Part shown: one piece after another, positions 4,746-7,143 of the stretch | How the letters are laid out: the number at the start of each line of letters is the position of its first letter | Numbering within the stretch: the stretch's first letter is position 1 | Assembly: GCA_905373605.1 (NCBI GenBank) | Contig: CAJPTO010000166.1 | Span: 1-7,143 of the forward strand | Source of the DNA: an uncultured Prevotella sp. | GTDB lineage: Bacteria > Bacteroidota > Bacteroidia > Bacteroidales > Bacteroidaceae | Length of the DNA stretch: 7,143 nucleotides | Reading direction: 5' to 3' | Notes under the pieces: model-generated | The model's input: only the letters and a program-made list of their open reading frames with translations | Told to the model about the DNA's origin: nothing | Databases searched by the model: none | Position numbers and translations under genes: made by a program

Positions 4746-6956
4746 TTATTTGGAAGCGAACCGAACGAGTGTGCTACCGCTATGTTTGGCGTTATCTGCC
4801 TGTATCTGAACAACATACACCCCCATTAAAGGCATATCCAGCGGCACAACGCATTGCGCAGGGAGCAAAGTGCGCGGTCTACTTAAAACTAATGAACCCG
4901 ATAGCGAGTAAATACGTAGCGTGCAGGCGTGTGGTTGCGCGTCGGCAAAGGTTATTTGCAGCTTGTTGTTGCCGCAAGGCACAATCGAGAGCCCCTGCGG
5001 CTGATGTTGGTAGATGCCTTTCACCTTGGTTATGCCCAGGATGTGCAGCAAACCGCGATAAACATCAATCTGCCCATAGCCGTAAAGGTTGTTGGGGCTG
5101 GGGAGAGAAGCATCGTGCTGTATGCTTGTTTGCGCCATTGTGCGGCGCACTTCATCGGTGGTGAGTGTGGGTTTGGCCTGCAACCACAGGGCGACAGCTC
5201 CCGCCACGGCCGGTGTTGCCATCGAAGTGCCCGAGTTTGCGTTCCACGCATAGGTGTGGCCATTATGTTCGAAGTGGGCCACATCCCATTGCACATCGCT
5301 GTTATTGGGATTGTTGGCGATGTAAAAGCTGTTGTATGAGGAGATGATGTTCGTTCCAGGCGCCATGACATCGGGCTTAATACGGCCATCGGTAGTGGGG
5401 CCTACGGAAGAGTAAGTGGCCCTTTCGCCACCCGTACCTCGTTCGAAGCGTTTCTTTTCGCCCTTATAGTTGATGACATGCGTGCGATACGAGGTGGCAC
5501 CGACGGCAATGACAGCAGACGACAAGGCGGGCGAGAGGATGCAATGTGTGTTGTCACCGCCCAAGAGTGCCGGCTCGCTCTTGTTCGTTTCCCACAAACC
5601 CGTGCCGCGATACATTTCAACGTCGGCCATTGCACCTATTAATATAAGGGCCAACGGAGGCACGTAGCTACGCGAGTCGAGCGAACGCAGGTACATGTCG
5701 TAGGCCAATGCGCCCTCCTCATCTTTGGGATAGGCCACGGAGGTGATTTCATATCGCAGCTTCCCAAAGGTCAACGTGTCCACCGTTTGCGAGTCTTTGG
5801 CGGCCAACAATGTGCGTGTGTCGATGTCGTAGGTGGTTAATGCGCCCACGCGATGGAAGCGCAAGCGCAGCAAGAAGCGGTCTTTGCTCTTGGCCGACAC
5901 GCGTATTCGCCCGTTGTTGTGTGCGACAAAGGTGCCAGCCGAGTCGGTTCCGAGGGCCTTCCTAAGGTAACCAGGGCGTGCGCCTTCGTTTCCTGCCGCA
6001 GCCACAATGATGCGTCCAGGCCCTTGAAGGCTGTCCAACACGGAATGGTAAAGTTGCATGTCGTTGTCGAAATTCGACATGCTTCCTTCGCTAAACGATA
6101 TAACGCAGGGTTGGTTATGCCGCTTGGCGTAGTCGAAGATGTACTTAAACCCCAGCGCATCCGTGGCTGTGGTAAACTTTAAGAGGTATTTTTCGTCCAC
6201 CAAGTTTTTGTTTTCGCTGGTGAGGTTTGCCACAAGGCAGATGTCACTTTCCCATGCCATGCCGCGGTAAGGGCTTTTAAATCCGCTGCCGGCGGCTATA
6301 CCCAGCGTGTGTGTGCCGTGCGACTCTTGAAGCCCATCGCGTGTATGGCGCAGCGTAAGGAGAGCATCGGGCGTGGCATAGTCGCGGCCAACGGGCTGGG
6401 ATGAGCCGATGGTGTCGGTGGAAAGCTGGTCCCATAGGGCCTTGATGCGAAGCGTTTGGCCGGTGGAGTCGCAGAAATTGGGGTGCGTCAGGTCGAACCC
6501 AATGTCTTGAACACCCACCACCACGCCCTTGCCCGTGTAGGCTTGTGGCAGCGACTGTGCGCTGTAAACGGGCAAGGCGTTGATGATGTTGGCCGTGGTA
6601 TCCATCAGTATGCTGCAGCTTTGCCCCGCTTCGATGCGGCAGACTTGCCCTGATTGCGACAATTTGGCCAGTTCGTTGATGGGGATGTTCACTATATGGA
6701 TGTTGCCAAAGCTGGCCAATGGCTTGCAAGCATGGGCCTTAAACACGGCATCGGCGTCGCCCGAGATGCGCACGAAGGCACAAATGGTGCGCTTGTCGGG
6801 CGTGTTTGCTCGGGTGGATGCAAACTGAGTGACACGATTTTCCATAAAGAGTTGGCGTAGCTCCCTAGAGATTTTGGCGAAACTGGGGCGTTGTGCGCTG
6901 GCAAATGGCACACAAAGCAAGGCAAAAGCGGAAAATGTCAATATCTTCTTCATCAT
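4746..6956 (-). CDS. Secreted subtilisin-like serine peptidase (S8) with probable T9SS sorting domain
   Basis: This 736-residue protein is an exported S8 family endopeptidase. MMKKILTFSAFALLCVPFASA is a signal peptide with likely cleavage near residue 21. Residues about 25-135 look like a propeptide region. The catalytic triad is D151 in VQDIGFD, H213 in ESHGTHT and S578 in SGTSMATP. N323 in AAAGNEG supplies the oxyanion hole. About 255 residues separate N323 and S578, far more than in classical subtilisin, so a beta-rich insert of roughly residues 335-475 interrupts the catalytic domain. The last 80 residues (LRIYSLSG, then MGVYVVQI, ending LVRFASK) resemble the type A C-terminal domain of type IX secretion cargo, which implies outer-membrane translocation and surface attachment or release. 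An in-frame ATG at 6980 would add eight residues (MNRQNPNR). The start at 6956 gives the more typical signal peptide, but both are possible. The substrate is unknown. It appears to be transcribed alone from the promoter at 7044-7051. Confidence 0.93.
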   Translation of the reverse strand: MMKKILTFSAFALLCVPFASAQRPSFAKISRELRQLFMENRVTQFASTRANTPDKRTICAFVRISGDADAVFKAHACKPLASFGNIHIVNIPINELAKLSQSGQVCRIEAGQSCSILMDTTANIINALPVYSAQSLPQAYTGKGVVVGVQDIGFDLTHPNFCDSTGQTLRIKALWDQLSTDTIGSSQPVGRDYATPDALLTLRHTRDGLQESHGTHTLGIAAGSGFKSPYRGMAWESDICLVANLTSENKNLVDEKYLLKFTTATDALGFKYIFDYAKRHNQPCVISFSEGSMSNFDNDMQLYHSVLDSLQGPGRIIVAAAGNEGARPGYLRKALGTDSAGTFVAHNNGRIRVSAKSKDRFLLRLRFHRVGALTTYDIDTRTLLAAKDSQTVDTLTFGKLRYEITSVAYPKDEEGALAYDMYLRSLDSRSYVPPLALILIGAMADVEMYRGTGLWETNKSEPALLGGDNTHCILSPALSSAVIAVGATSYRTHVINYKGEKKRFERGTGGERATYSSVGPTTDGRIKPDVMAPGTNIISSYNSFYIANNPNNSDVQWDVAHFEHNGHTYAWNANSGTSMATPAVAGAVALWLQAKPTLTTDEVRRTMAQTSIQHDASLPSPNNLYGYGQIDVYRGLLHILGITKVKGIYQHQPQGLSIVPCGNNKLQITFADAQPHACTLRIYSLSGSLVLSRPRTLLPAQCVVPLDMPLMGVYVVQIQADNAKHSGSTLVRFASK

Positions 6957-7043
6957 TCGGTTGGGATTTTGTCTGTTCATTATGGTTGCGAGGCCCTGGG
7001 CTTGTTCAGCTATTTTTCACGGCATTGGTTGGCCTAGCGATAG

Positions 7044-7051
7044 CAAAGTTA
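7044..7051 (-). promoter_or_regulatory. -7 box (TAACTTTG) of the S8 peptidase gene
   Basis: On the minus strand TAACTTTG fits TAnnTTTG exactly and is followed by CTATCG. It lies about 90 nt before the ATG at 6956 (about 65 nt before the alternative ATG at 6980). No clear TTTG was found 19-21 nt upstream, so the -33 element is weak or absent. The box lies inside the left arm of the 16-bp inverted repeat shared with the divergent promoter. Confidence 0.6.
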
Positions 7052-7092
7052 CGGAAAATTATGGAGAAAGCGTTTATTTGGAATGTTTTTCG

Positions 7093-7100
7093 TAACTTTG
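7093..7100 (+). promoter_or_regulatory. Rightward -7 box (TAACTTTG) at the window edge
   Basis: TAACTTTG followed by CAC matches the Bacteroidetes -7 consensus exactly and points out of the window. No TTTG occurs 19-21 nt upstream; TTTG at 7077-7080 is only 12 nt away and is too close. The transcript would begin near 7107, so its gene must lie mostly or wholly beyond the edge. The open reading from the ATG at 7107 or 7132 is too short to call as a gene. Confidence 0.5.
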
Positions 7101-7143
7101 CACCTAATGCGGTGTGCGCATACTGCCACGCATGGTTTGGCAT

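Larger units (their letters stand above)
7043..7101. repeat. 16-bp inverted repeat forming a symmetric divergent promoter region
   Basis: GCAAAGTTACGGAAAA (7043-7058) is the reverse complement of TTTTTCGTAACTTTGC (7086-7101) except for one base, giving 15 of 16 matches, with 27 nt between the arms. Each arm carries a TAACTTTG -7 box pointing outward, so both promoters share the upstream block TTTTYCG. Some similarity is expected because both are -7 elements, but the match extends over eight bases outside the octamer. Confidence 0.7.

Noticed and set aside
7107..7143. Start of a coding region on the + strand at the right edge
   Set aside because: Only about 12 codons are visible, and the ATG at 7107 coincides with the expected transcription start, so a coding claim cannot be supported from this window.

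Overview
The window looks like chromosomal DNA from a Bacteroidales bacterium, most likely Prevotella or a close relative. Five -7 boxes fit or resemble the Bacteroidetes TAnnTTTG consensus, and start codons lack strong Shine-Dalgarno sequences. The protein families also fit: an OprO/P-like porin of the Bacteroidetes type, a DUF2023 protein beside a long-chain flavodoxin, and a subtilase with what looks like a type IX secretion C-terminal domain. No phage, insertion sequence, CRISPR or tRNA/rRNA signature was seen.

Left part (1-3140, + strand). A -7 box at 14-21 precedes a leader of about 120 nt and the 23S rRNA m5U methyltransferase gene rlmD (rumA). An outer-membrane porin gene follows after 39 nt and is probably co-transcribed. 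Downstream lie a short stem-loop and a perfect 20-bp palindrome, then a 55-residue single-pass membrane protein of unknown function. Stretch 3141-3666 has no convincing gene. It holds a 16-bp tandem repeat and a strong hairpin whose loop is GNRA only when read on the minus strand, which suggests it ends the leftward transcript.

Right part (3667-7060, - strand). The flavodoxin gene, with a well-formed -33/-7 promoter, is followed by the DUF2023 gene. A 9-bp GC-rich stem-loop separates the two, and they probably form an operon. DUF2023 has no known function; here it carries a C-x2-C-x3-C cluster near its end. Upstream is a secreted S8 (subtilisin-like) peptidase with a complete catalytic triad, a signal peptide and a probable T9SS sorting domain.

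Right edge (7043-7101). The peptidase promoter and an outward-facing rightward promoter form a near-perfect 16-bp inverted repeat (15/16), so a divergent gene or RNA probably starts at or beyond the edge.

The genes do not form one pathway: rRNA modification, outer-membrane uptake, electron transfer and extracellular proteolysis sit side by side. The least explained items are the flavodoxin/DUF2023 pair with its intercistronic hairpin, the symmetric divergent promoter, and the palindrome overlapping a possible promoter of the small membrane protein.
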